Assembly: GCA_003170135.1 (NCBI GenBank) | Contig: PMZR01000058.1 | Span: forward strand, 42,924-106,923 | DNA from: Acidobacteriota bacterium | Lineage (GTDB): Bacteria; Acidobacteriota; Vicinamibacteria; Vicinamibacterales; Fen-181 | Reading direction: 5' to 3' | Length of the DNA stretch: 64,000 bases | Part shown: positions 7,777-15,652 of the stretch, one piece after another | How the letters are laid out: every line of letters starts with the position of its first letter | How positions within the stretch are numbered: position 1 is the stretch's first letter | Made by a program: the position numbers and the translations under genes | The notes under the pieces: model-generated | What the model was told of the DNA's origin: nothing | Database searches by the model: none | The model's input: only the letters and a program-made list of their open reading frames with translations

Positions 7777-10700
7777 CTACCTCACCCCCAGCGCTTCACG
7801 GAGCACCGTGCGCGCGCCGGCCCCGAGATCGGTCGAGTCGTTCCGGAGAATCGTCCGCGTGATCGAGCCCATCATCTTGCGCGCGAGCGTGTCGAGCGAG
7901 CCGGGCGCCTGTTGAATCTGGACGGAGAGGTCCTTGTCTCGAATCGCGGCCTCCACGCGCGCCAGGCCCGCGATGATCGCCGCCTGGTCGACGCCCCGAT
8001 CCGCTGCGCCCGACCCCACGGATGCGACCAGGCTGTCCTGCATCGACGACGCCGGCGACGGCAGCGCGGCGATCCGCGCGGCCTGCGCCAGCGGAATCAC
8101 CGCTTCGAGGCCATGCAAGATCGCCGGCGTGCCCGCACCGAAGTCCCAGAATTGACCGCCGGTGCCTTCCCGCAAGCCGACGCTGCCGATCGCATCGGCG
8201 CCTTCGGTATAGCCCGGGCCGTTCACAGCCCCGGTGGGCGCATCGCGCGCGTAGACCGCGCCGGCCGGCCCGCCGACCTCAGGCCCGGCGACGATCGCTC
8301 CGCTCGACCCCGTCGCCGCCGCGTCGACGTGGGCGATCAGCTTCTCCAGTTCCGTGATGAGGGCGGCCTTCAACTGCTCGGTCGCCGTGACCGTCGCGTC
8401 GACGACGGGGTCCGCGAATTTCAGCGCGTCCAGGTCGCGCATCGCGTTGCCCTTCGAATCGACCAGCATCTCCGGGCCCCACTTCGCCATGGTCTCGACG
8501 ATCGGCTTCAGTTCGGCCGGCAGCGCGGTCCCGTATTTCAGCGCCTGCTCGACGAGCGCCGAGATCTGCGGGTTCATCCCGGCGACGACCTGCCATTGAT
8601 CCATGCCCGCGGCGGTCATCGTGCCGACGTCCTTCACCAGCTGGCCGCCCGTCGCCGTGCCCTCCATCTGCGCGTAGCTCTTCCCGAGCTTCGAGGTGTC
8701 CATGCCGTACTTCTGCACGATGGCCTGGACGGTGGCGAAGTCCGGAGCGGCGGCGGCCGCCGTGAGGCCGAGCAGCTTGTTCTTGTTCTCGTCGGTGAGC
8801 AGCCCCATTTGGGCGAGCTTCTCGACCGACTGGCCGAGCACGTCGGGGAGCTGCTCGCCGGTTTTCAGATACGCCGACAGGATGTCGTTGTAGCCGCCGG
8901 CCATCTTGGTCAGGATCGCGTCGCTCGAATACCCTTGCTGCTCGAGCGCCGCGCGGTCGTCCGTCAATTGCTGGGCCGACGCCTCGGCCCACTTCGTCAT
9001 GCCCTCTTTGTTCAGGTCCGACCAGGTGAGCTGGTATTGACTCGCGAGCGCCTTCAGCTTTTCGAACTGCGCGATGGTGTCCTGCAGCTGCTTGAGGCCG
9101 ACGCTGCCGGGGCCCCCGGCGCCGCCGAGCGAGAGCGCGCCCGCCAGGTCGATGCCGACCTGCCGGCCCGCTTCGGCGATCGCCTGCATCGACCCGTAGG
9201 TCTGCATCAGGCTTTGCTTCAGCGACGCGAACTGCTCGTTGGCCGCGGTCTGGGCCGACTTCCAATCCTTGTAGGCCTTTGACTCAGAGAAGAACGTCGC
9301 CACCAGGCCAGCCAGCGCGCCGATGCCAGCGCCGGCTGCGGTGCCGAGGCCGGGTACGATTGAACCGATGGCGGCCCCGGTCATCGCGCCGGACGCGACC
9401 GACGCCAGGCGGCCCGCCGTCGTCGTGCCCGATTGGTAGATGTTCGAGAGCGCGGCGTATTCGCTCATCGCGCCGCCGACCGCCATCATCCCGGCTGCCG
9501 CCGTCGAGCCAGAAGAGTTGCTTCCACCCACGCTCGGAATCTCGGTGCCGGCGCTCGTGAAGCCTGGGAGGTTGCCGGCAGCGACCGACGGCTCCCCATT
9601 GCCACCGCCGCCGCCCCCGAGCCCAAGCAGCGCACGGAGATTCAATCCGCCGCTATTCCCGCTGCCACCAGAGAGCGCGCGCAGGGCCGGCCCGAGCAGC
9701 CGGTCCACCAGCGACTGGAAGACCCGGCTGAAGATCTTCTCCGCCTCCTGTTGGAACGAACGCAGGATGTCGAGGCCGGCATCCTTCCAGGACTTGACGT
9801 GCACGATCGCGGCGGCGAAGCCGGAGCCGATCGAGTCGCCGATGTTCTTCACGACGGCGAGCCAGTCGATCCGAATCGCATCGGTGACGAGGCCCCACTG
9901 CACCTGGAGCTCGTGCAACTTCTCTTCGGTGATTTTGTTGATGTCGTTGAGGGCGCCGGCGACGTCGCCGCCCCTCTGCTTCGCGTCGCGCGCCCGCGCC
10001 TCGGCCTCGCGCTGAATGCGGCCGACCTCATATTCGTACTGCGTCTGGGTCGACTTCGCGATCAGGTCGTCGTACTCGTCCTCGAGCCGCCGCTTTTCCT
10101 GATAGGAGTCGGTGACCCGTTTCATCGCGTCGACGCCCAGTTCGTTCCGCGTCTTGCCCTCGGCGATCATCTGCTCAAGGGCCTGCTTGCGAACCCGCTG
10201 CTCGGTCTCGGCTTCCTTGGCGAGTTCCTTCTGCTTGTCCTTCGACGCGTCGATCGCCAGGCGCACCTGCGTGACGGTCGCGCCGATGTCTTTGGCGATC
10301 AGGTCTTCGCTGAGATGCAACTTCAGATCGACGGCGAGCTGGTCGGCTTGCGCGGCCGTGAGCGGGATCTGGGCGGAGGCGATCTCCTTCAGCGCCGCGG
10401 CGTGGTCCTTCGCGGCGGTCGTGTTCTTCTGCCATGACTCGTGCAGCGCGGTGAGCTGGGCCTCGGTCGCGTCGATCGGGATCTTGGACGCCGCGAATTC
10501 CTTGGCAACGTCGGCGACCGACTTGCCCGCCGCAAACATGGTGACGGCCGCCTGGCTGACCGCCGGGTCCAGCGTCTTGAGATGATCGATCACCGACTGG
10601 TGCGCGATCGCCAGCGCCGCCGCGGTCATGCGCGCACGTTCCTGCGCGGGCGAGAGCAGGTCGATGTCTTGCGCGAGTTTCGGAATCGCGGTGCCGCCTA

Positions 10701-11688
10701 CGCGCGCGACCGCCGCCAGGCCCTCCTGATACGCGGTCAGGCCCAACGCGCCGCCCGTCCAGTACGCATTCATAGCGCCGAGGATTGAGGTCCAAACGCC
10801 CATCTTCTGCGCGCCCTGCGTGGATTCGATCAGGAACGCGCCGAGCTTCGTCGTCGCCGCTTCAATCCCCACTTTCAGGCCGTTGAGGGCGATCTCGAAG
10901 TCGTGCGCCGCCTTGACGTCCTCCGTGCTGAGCGTGTTGCCGGTCTTCTGCGCGTCCTCGGTGAGGGCGCGCAGGTCCTGCTGCATCAGGTACGCCGACT
11001 CCTTGTACCCGCGGGACATCAGATCGGCGCCGGCCGCCGCACGGACCTGCTCGTCCTGGCACGCGCGCAGCGCGTCGGACACCATCAGGAGCGCCTCTTC
11101 GGGCTTCGCGGCCTTCAGGTCGCGGTACGAAAGCCCGAGCAGCTCCGCGCCCTCTTTCGCTTTGACCGCGTCCTGCCCCAGCTGCTTCTGCAGCATGAAG
11201 GACGCATTGGTCAGTGAGGTCAGATCCTCACCGAGCACATTGGCGGCATAGCGCATCGCCGACAGGCCTTCGACACCGATGCCCGACGACGCGGAGAGGT
11301 GCTCGAGTTCATGCGCGCTGTTTGCGGCGTGTTGCATGAGGCCGAACGCGGCCGCGCCCACGGCCAGGACGCCCACGGCCGCGCCGGCCGCGACGACGCC
11401 CATGGGCCCGAGGGCGCCGACCATCTCGCCGACCGCCGCGGCCGCGTCGTGGCTCATCCCGGTGTGTTCCTGCAGACTCGTCGTCAGGCCGTCAACCGAG
11501 AGCTTTTCGGTCGCGAGCTTCCCGAGCACCCCGTCGACTTTGGTGCCCAGCTCCGCATGCGCGGTGCCCGTATCGACCGCGCCCTTGGTCAGGCCGCCGA
11601 ACGCCGACTGGGTCTCCTTGACGGCCGCGACGACACCCGTCGAATCGCCGCTGAATCGGAAAATCAGTTCTTCGTAGGTGCTGCCCAT
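7777..11688 (-). CDS. Phage tail tape-measure protein
   Basis: At 1303 residues this is the largest gene of the element. The N-terminus has the usual tape-measure start (FRFSGDSTGVVAAVKETQSAFGG), then long Ala-rich helical repeats. There are two hydrophobic segments (about residues 95-120, VVAAGAAVGVLAVGAAAFGL, and about residues 775-800), a Gly-rich linker near residue 690 and a glutamate/lysine-rich coiled coil around residues 490-620. In siphovirus-like tails this protein sets tail length and enters the host membrane. It directly follows the tail-chaperone-like pair, the normal order. No tail tube or tail tip genes follow, which is abnormal. The length alone would predict a tail of roughly 190 nm if it works as usual. 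Confidence 0.85.
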   Translation of the reverse strand: MGSTYEELIFRFSGDSTGVVAAVKETQSAFGGLTKGAVDTGTAHAELGTKVDGVLGKLATEKLSVDGLTTSLQEHTGMSHDAAAAVGEMVGALGPMGVVAAGAAVGVLAVGAAAFGLMQHAANSAHELEHLSASSGIGVEGLSAMRYAANVLGEDLTSLTNASFMLQKQLGQDAVKAKEGAELLGLSYRDLKAAKPEEALLMVSDALRACQDEQVRAAAGADLMSRGYKESAYLMQQDLRALTEDAQKTGNTLSTEDVKAAHDFEIALNGLKVGIEAATTKLGAFLIESTQGAQKMGVWTSILGAMNAYWTGGALGLTAYQEGLAAVARVGGTAIPKLAQDIDLLSPAQERARMTAAALAIAHQSVIDHLKTLDPAVSQAAVTMFAAGKSVADVAKEFAASKIPIDATEAQLTALHESWQKNTTAAKDHAAALKEIASAQIPLTAAQADQLAVDLKLHLSEDLIAKDIGATVTQVRLAIDASKDKQKELAKEAETEQRVRKQALEQMIAEGKTRNELGVDAMKRVTDSYQEKRRLEDEYDDLIAKSTQTQYEYEVGRIQREAEARARDAKQRGGDVAGALNDINKITEEKLHELQVQWGLVTDAIRIDWLAVVKNIGDSIGSGFAAAIVHVKSWKDAGLDILRSFQQEAEKIFSRVFQSLVDRLLGPALRALSGGSGNSGGLNLRALLGLGGGGGGNGEPSVAAGNLPGFTSAGTEIPSVGGSNSSGSTAAAGMMAVGGAMSEYAALSNIYQSGTTTAGRLASVASGAMTGAAIGSIVPGLGTAAGAGIGALAGLVATFFSESKAYKDWKSAQTAANEQFASLKQSLMQTYGSMQAIAEAGRQVGIDLAGALSLGGAGGPGSVGLKQLQDTIAQFEKLKALASQYQLTWSDLNKEGMTKWAEASAQQLTDDRAALEQQGYSSDAILTKMAGGYNDILSAYLKTGEQLPDVLGQSVEKLAQMGLLTDENKNKLLGLTAAAAAPDFATVQAIVQKYGMDTSKLGKSYAQMEGTATGGQLVKDVGTMTAAGMDQWQVVAGMNPQISALVEQALKYGTALPAELKPIVETMAKWGPEMLVDSKGNAMRDLDALKFADPVVDATVTATEQLKAALITELEKLIAHVDAAATGSSGAIVAGPEVGGPAGAVYARDAPTGAVNGPGYTEGADAIGSVGLREGTGGQFWDFGAGTPAILHGLEAVIPLAQAARIAALPSPASSMQDSLVASVGSGAADRGVDQAAIIAGLARVEAAIRDKDLSVQIQQAPGSLDTLARKMMGSITRTILRNDSTDLGAGARTVLREALGVR

Positions 11689-11693
11689 ATATG

Positions 11694-11927
11694 TCAGATC
11701 CCCAACAACGCGGCCGCGCTCAGGAGGCCGAGCGGGCCGGCGTCGCTCACGCCGTTCAGGAATTCACTAGCCGCGTCGTGGGCCTGCGCCGCGATGGCCA
11801 GGTCGACGTCGAGCGCTTGCACAGGATCCTCAATCGCCAGCAGCGTCGAGGGGCGTTGACCGTACCGCCGCGCCGTCCGGTCCAGGTGTGACACGAGCGG
11901 CAGATCCAGGAAAGTCTGCCGCGTCAA
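11694..11927 (-). CDS. Tail assembly chaperone T-like extension (possible frameshift product)
   Basis: A 77-codon open frame overlaps the end of the preceding chaperone-like gene by 98 bp and ends 6 bp before the tape measure, exactly where lambda-type phages keep the T part of G/GT. It has no ATG or ribosome-binding site (first usable codon TTG at 11927), so it is more likely reached by ribosomal frameshifting. Relative to the upstream frame it lies at +1 (equivalent to -2). Candidate slip regions are the GGGGCC or GTTTTG stretches near 11925-11940. The sequence is helical and Ala/Leu-rich. Confidence 0.5.
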   Translation of the reverse strand: MTRQTFLDLPLVSHLDRTARRYGQRPSTLLAIEDPVQALDVDLAIAAQAHDAASEFLNGVSDAGPLGLLSAAALLGI

Positions 11928-12324
11928 AACGCGGCCCCTTCATCTCCGGCGTCGTCGCGTGCACGATCGCGAGCTTCGTGGACAACATCAGATCGTCGAT
12001 GTGGATCGCGTCGCCGTCTTCCGGCGTGGGCGCCGCCAACGTCACGCGCGGCTCCACGGCGACCAAGCAGACCCACTTGTCAATAAAGTCCGCGGTCGCC
12101 TTCGGGTCCTTGACCAGGTTGGCGGCGACGTCCTCTGCCGGCATGCCCGCCCAGTGCGCGTGGCGCCGCAGACCGGCGAGGATCGGCAGGGCCAAGGTCC
12201 CCGTCAACAGCTGGCCCAGTATGTCTGGACGCCGGCAACGGATCTGCAAGTCGGTCCCGGCGACGTCGACGAGAATCTCAGGACTTTCGTGCTGCTTCAA
12301 CGCCGCGGCGGTCGCGATCGGCAT
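11830..12324 (-). CDS. Tail assembly chaperone G-like protein
   Basis: The ATG at 12324 follows a strong GGAGGA site. The 164-residue protein begins [17 protein letters not shown], a usual opening for phage tail chaperone or structural-adaptor proteins, and has a central region FIDKWVCLVAVEPRV and IDDLMLSTKLAIVHATT. The position upstream of an overlapping frame and the tape measure supports a G-type chaperone. The last 30 residues are low complexity and are replaced if frameshifting occurs. The assignment is by position and overall pattern rather than a recognised motif. Confidence 0.55.
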   Translation of the reverse strand: MPIATAAALKQHESPEILVDVAGTDLQIRCRRPDILGQLLTGTLALPILAGLRRHAHWAGMPAEDVAANLVKDPKATADFIDKWVCLVAVEPRVTLAAPTPEDGDAIHIDDLMLSTKLAIVHATTPEMKGPRFDAADFPGSAARVTPGPDGAAVRSTPLDAAGD

Positions 12325-12472
12325 GGGCGTATTCCTCCAGTAATTTCTGCGTGTTGATGATGCTGCGAATGATGGGGACGTGTGGCGCCAGCGCGGCCGC
12401 CGCTTCATCCGCGGACAGCGCCGGCTGCCGGGCGCTCCAGTCGAGCAGGTCTTGTGCGGTCACGATGGCCAT
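12278..12472 (-). CDS. Small helical element protein (64 aa)
   Basis: The ATG at 12472 overlaps the end of the cold-shock gene by 13 bp, and the stop overlaps the chaperone-like gene's start by 47 bp. The protein is alpha-helical ([21 protein letters not shown], then [15 protein letters not shown]). No family is recognised. The extent of the overlap leaves some doubt about its expression. Confidence 0.5.
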   Translation of the reverse strand: MAIVTAQDLLDWSARQPALSADEAAAALAPHVPIIRSIINTQKLLEEYAHADRDRRGVEAARKS

Positions 12473-12732
12473 GCGCGGCAGGGTCGCGTTCGTGGCCGCC
12501 CTTTCAGTGCCGCGGTCGCCGGCTCCGTCCCTGTCTCGAGCGCCACCACGTGGCGCGCCTCCGGCCCCTTCGCGCCGTCCACGATCTCAAATTCCACCGC
12601 CTGGCCGTCAACGAGCGACCGGAAGCCGTTGGCCTGGATGGCCGAGTAGTGGACGAACACGTCACTCGCAGCGTCGCGTTCGATGAACCCGTATCCCTTC
12701 GCGTTGTTGAACCACTTCACCGTTCCTCTCAT
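12460..12732 (-). CDS. Cold-shock domain protein
   Basis: The first 65 residues are a canonical cold-shock OB fold: [20 protein letters not shown] carries RNP1 (KGYGFI), and DVFVHYSAI is RNP2 (VFVHYS). [16 protein letters not shown] strand follows. It binds single-stranded nucleic acid. A 20-residue Arg/Thr/Pro-rich tail not usual for CspA extends the protein to 90 residues. It sits between the tail and terminase genes of the element, an odd place for a host-type RNA chaperone; an antitermination or packaging-related role is speculative. Confidence 0.9.
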   Translation of the reverse strand: MRGTVKWFNNAKGYGFIERDAASDVFVHYSAIQANGFRSLVDGQAVEFEIVDGAKGPEARHVVALETGTEPATAALKGRPRTRPCRAWPS

Positions 12733-12769
12733 CGTCCACCTCGTGCCGTGCTTGCGCGCATCGTCATAC

Positions 12770-13027
12770 CTACTGGCGCGCCAGAACGATGTCCTCTGTC
12801 CGCGCCGCTCTCAATTCGAGCACCTCGAGCTCCAGCGCCGCGATCTGGTTGTCGCGTTCGGCCACGGCGCGGCGCCAGCGATTCACAACCGCCTGATGCG
12901 TTTGCAGGACGTGGAGCACTTGTTTGAGCGCCGCTGCTCCCACCTTCATCGCGGCGGCCTGCCTCTCGATCGTGGCGTGGTCGGCTCGCTCCCGTGCTCG
13001 CGCGAGGAATTCATTCGGCGTCGTCAT
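12770..13027 (-). CDS. Small coiled-coil element protein (85 aa)
   Basis: An AGGTGAAGGA site precedes the ATG at 13027. The whole product is predicted helical, with leucine-zipper-like spacing at the C-terminus ([20 protein letters not shown]). It is a small oligomerising protein of unknown function between the cold-shock gene and the gene at 13140. Confidence 0.55.
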   Translation of the reverse strand: MTTPNEFLARARERADHATIERQAAAMKVGAAALKQVLHVLQTHQAVVNRWRRAVAERDNQIAALELEVLELRAARTEDIVLARQ

Positions 13028-13139
13028 TCCTTCACCTCAGCTTTCAATGACGTGGGGCGGGCGGGACGGCCGGCGCTCACCACGCCGGACGCCCTGGTGC
13101 CGCGCGCCGATGAAACGCGCCCGCCCCTGGCACCTCAGA

Positions 13140-13334
13140 TCAGACCCGCGTCGGCGAATCGACCGGCCGATCGTTCACGTCTGCCACGACCATCGCCGCC
13201 GCGGCTTGCCGCAGCATTCGCGCGACGTCCGACAACATCAGCGTCTCCGGTGGCTGGCCGTCGCCATACGTGATCTGCGCCAGCGCCACGTTCTGCTGTT
13301 GGTCGAGTGCGTCCGCCCACTTCAGCATGTCCAC
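13140..13334 (-). CDS. Small hypothetical element protein (64 aa)
   Basis: I chose the GTG at 13334 because AGGAAGG lies 6 bp upstream. A longer frame to 13412 would overlap terL by 59 bp. The product starts VDMLKWADALDQQQNVALAQ and is helical with a short strand. It directly follows terL, where a portal gene is normally found, but is far too small to be one. Confidence 0.5.
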   Translation of the reverse strand: MDMLKWADALDQQQNVALAQITYGDGQPPETLMLSDVARMLRQAAAAMVVADVNDRPVDSPTRV

Positions 13335-13353
13335 GCGAACCTTCCTTTCGAGA

Positions 13354-14799
13354 TCAGAACACCCGCTTGAAGAAATTCCTGTTTTCGTATCCGGGATCGA
13401 TCTCTCCCTCACGGCGCGCGGCGCGTCGATCCTCGTCCGTCTCGTCCTCCACCGCGCCCGGCGGCAGCGAATGGTGATGGGTGCAGCCGCTCGTGGACAA
13501 GACCCGCAACAGATCGTTGACTTCGGCGTCGCTCGACAGCGCTACGATCGCCCCGGCAGCCGCGTTCGCCAGGTCGTCATGCCCGCCCGGCCCATGGTCA
13601 ACGCTGTCTTTCCCGCCGCGCGCGGTTCGTCGCTCGAGGCCGCACAGTTGCGCCACCAGTCGCGGCGAGTCGAGCAGGTCCACCTGGCCGCTGTTCACGA
13701 CGGGCAGCAACGCGAGATACAACTCCGACCGCGATTGCTCGGCCAGGTCGTACGTGATGTCGTGCACCTGGAAGCGTTCACGCGGCCATTCGCCGCCATA
13801 GCGATCGCCCGTCACGCGCGACAGGTGATACGCCTGCAGCAGCGCGGCGAAGTCCGCGACGACCGACTCCGGCGAGAACGGTGGCCGTCGCTCTTCGACG
13901 CAGTCGAGCACTGCGCGCCCCTGCTCGCTGTGCACGATCGCCAGCGTCATGGAGTCTGCCGATCCGCCGCTCGGATCCACGAAGGCCCGGTAGTGCACGC
14001 CGGACATGGGCGGCAGCACAACCCGGCCAGGCACCACGCACGCTTCCACGCGGTCCCGCTCGAACAGACTCTCCAGGTCGCCGCGAAACTCCGCGCCGTA
14101 CTCGGCCGACGCGGACGCGGGGTCGTCGGCATACGCCGCCTCAATCGCCCGTCGGTCGAACGTCGGGTTGAGGTCGAGCGTCGTCGCCTTCACGAGCAGC
14201 ACGTCGCCGTCTGGCTTGTCGTGGAACTTTTGAAACGCTGTCCAGAGGACGCCGCGCTTCGCGTACGGTGACGAGACGACCACGAGCAGGGAACCCGGGA
14301 CGCGAGCCAGCGCCGGGCGGACCGCACGCAGCAACTCAAGATCTGGATTCGCCGCGGCATCGGTCGGCAGGAAGGCCGCTTCCTCGACGATGACCAGGAC
14401 GTACGATCGGCCGCGGGGGGACGCGACGGACGCCGTGATGACTTCGATGACCACGCCGGTGGAGAGTTCGATCGACTCGCGCGTCTCGTTGACGATGAGC
14501 GCCGCGAGCGCGGGCACGGACCGCAAGAGGCCGACGATGTACTTGAACGTGATGCGCGCCTGCTTGCGGTCGGGCGCGAAGACGCCGACGTAGATCTGTT
14601 CGCCTGGTGCCCGCTCGTACTGCCGGGCGCCGAAGTAGCACGCGAGCAGCGCCGCGATGAGCGACTTGCCCGCCCCGCGGCCCACGATGCCGTAGACCTC
14701 TCGCGTGCGATCGGTGATGCGCGCCAGGACGCCCCGCCAGCCGTCCCAACTGGGTGCCTTGAACGCCTCGAACAGGTTCATGAAGGTGAGTAGCGTCAT
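13354..14799 (-). CDS. terL: Phage terminase large subunit
   Basis: The 481-residue protein has both TerL domains. In the ATPase half the Walker A-like motif is GRGAGKS (about residues 41-47), Walker B is YVLVIVEEAAFL with the acidic pair, and a coupling motif is SLLVVVSSPY. In the nuclease half, of RNase H fold, FVDPSGGSADSM supplies the first aspartate and GHDDLANAAAGAI the last acidic pair near residue 425. It should cut and pump phage DNA into procapsids. It overlaps the upstream gene by 4 bp (ATGA). A recognisable small subunit is not adjacent unless the 14796-15137 product plays that role. Confidence 0.92.
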   Translation of the reverse strand: MTLLTFMNLFEAFKAPSWDGWRGVLARITDRTREVYGIVGRGAGKSLIAALLACYFGARQYERAPGEQIYVGVFAPDRKQARITFKYIVGLLRSVPALAALIVNETRESIELSTGVVIEVITASVASPRGRSYVLVIVEEAAFLPTDAAANPDLELLRAVRPALARVPGSLLVVVSSPYAKRGVLWTAFQKFHDKPDGDVLLVKATTLDLNPTFDRRAIEAAYADDPASASAEYGAEFRGDLESLFERDRVEACVVPGRVVLPPMSGVHYRAFVDPSGGSADSMTLAIVHSEQGRAVLDCVEERRPPFSPESVVADFAALLQAYHLSRVTGDRYGGEWPRERFQVHDITYDLAEQSRSELYLALLPVVNSGQVDLLDSPRLVAQLCGLERRTARGGKDSVDHGPGGHDDLANAAAGAIVALSSDAEVNDLLRVLSTSGCTHHHSLPPGAVEDETDEDRRAARREGEIDPGYENRNFFKRVF

Positions 14800-15137
14800 T
14801 GTCCGTTCGCCTCTGCGATGGCTCGCCTGACGCCCGCCAGCGGGTCCGCCGGGCGGGCGCGCCGCCGTGTCATCAGGTCGGCGAGTTGCTGCAGGCCGGC
14901 GTTGAACTGGCCGAGCGCTGCGCGTTGCTGGCGACGCAGGCGACGAAGGGCGAGCGGCTTGTGCGGCATCTCGAGGTCGCGCGTCACGGCCTCGTAATCC
15001 AGCCAGGCGCGCGCGACGGACGCCGCCAGGCGACGGGCCAGGCCGGACGCCAGGCCGAACTGTTCAGCCAGGTCCTCGTAAACCTCGCGCAGTCGCCGGT
15101 TGTCCGTGCACCGGCCGTCGCGGAACAGGCGCGGCAT
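14796..15137 (-). CDS. Hypothetical protein upstream of terL, possible small-terminase analogue
   Basis: The ATG at 15137 has GAAAGG 6 bp upstream and lies just after the previous stop. A longer frame to 15212 would overlap the HTH gene by 67 bp. The 113 residues are basic and mostly helical (LREVYEDLAEQFGLASGLARRLAASVARAW, shown in part: LAEQFGLASGLARRLAAS), with a helical dimer-like C-terminus rich in Arg and Gln. The position immediately before terL and the helical, basic character suit a TerS analogue, but no family is recognised. Confidence 0.5.
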   Translation of the reverse strand: MPRLFRDGRCTDNRRLREVYEDLAEQFGLASGLARRLAASVARAWLDYEAVTRDLEMPHKPLALRRLRRQQRAALGQFNAGLQQLADLMTRRRARPADPLAGVRRAIAEANGQ

Positions 15138-15145
15138 GCGCCCTT

Positions 15146-15652
15146 TCAACGCGTGCGGCACGGCCTGCCTCCCTTGCGCCGCGAACCCGAGTCCGAGGCA
15201 CAGCCCGGGCACACACCGCGAGAATCGCCAGTGTTCATGGGGTCCATTCGCTCATGCGCAGGATAGGCAATCCCCTGCGTCTCGCCGTCCCGGGCCAGAC
15301 TCTCGGGGGCCCGTGGCGCCTGGCCGGACGCCCCCGGGCTGCCGCTGGCAACCTTCCGACTCTCGATAAACCTGTCGAGGTCCTGACGGTCGATGAGCAC
15401 CCGACGCAGATTGCTACGCTGCCGTTCCCCTTCTCTCGCTCTGAGCGGTGGCAGGTCGACGGTTGGGATGAGGCCCTGGAGAACGTAGTCTCGTACCGTC
15501 CAGAAGGACAGACCCAGGTGCTCGGCGGACGCCTTGAGGGTCAGAAGTCGCGGACCGGACACCGGACAGACACCCCCTAAAGGGGGGGTGTTGTCCGTCC
15601 GGTTGTCTGCCGGACGTCTGTCCGGCCTGTCCGGGGACAGTTGTCCGTTCAT
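15146..15652 (-). CDS. Helix-turn-helix excisionase/MerR-like DNA-binding protein
   Basis: The recognisable part is a MerR/excisionase-type winged HTH: LLTLKASAEHLGLSFWTVRDY, then LQGLIPTVDLPP and RVLIDRQDLDRFIE. It probably controls element excision, replication or transcription. The ATG at 15652 overlaps the ATPase stop as ATGA, but the first 30 residues are low complexity because the DNA there consists of TGTCCG repeats and a hairpin. A GTG at 15562, right before the HTH, is a possible true start with AGGGGG upstream. The C-terminus has CPGC and RRKGGRPCR, perhaps a small metal or DNA-contact tail. Confidence 0.65.
   Translation of the reverse strand: MNGQLSPDRPDRRPADNRTDNTPPLGGVCPVSGPRLLTLKASAEHLGLSFWTVRDYVLQGLIPTVDLPPLRAREGERQRSNLRRVLIDRQDLDRFIESRKVASGSPGASGQAPRAPESLARDGETQGIAYPAHERMDPMNTGDSRGVCPGCASDSGSRRKGGRPCRTR
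15556..15647. promoter_or_regulatory. TGTCCG repeat cluster with central palindrome
   Basis: CGGACA occurs at 15556 and 15563 and its complement TGTCCG at 15592, 15619, 15628 and 15642, around a perfect hairpin (ACACCCCC, TAAA loop region, GGGGGTGT, 15570-15590). The arrangement between the replication-type ATPase and the HTH gene resembles an iteron origin or operator cluster. It overlaps the 5' end of the HTH reading frame. Confidence 0.5.
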
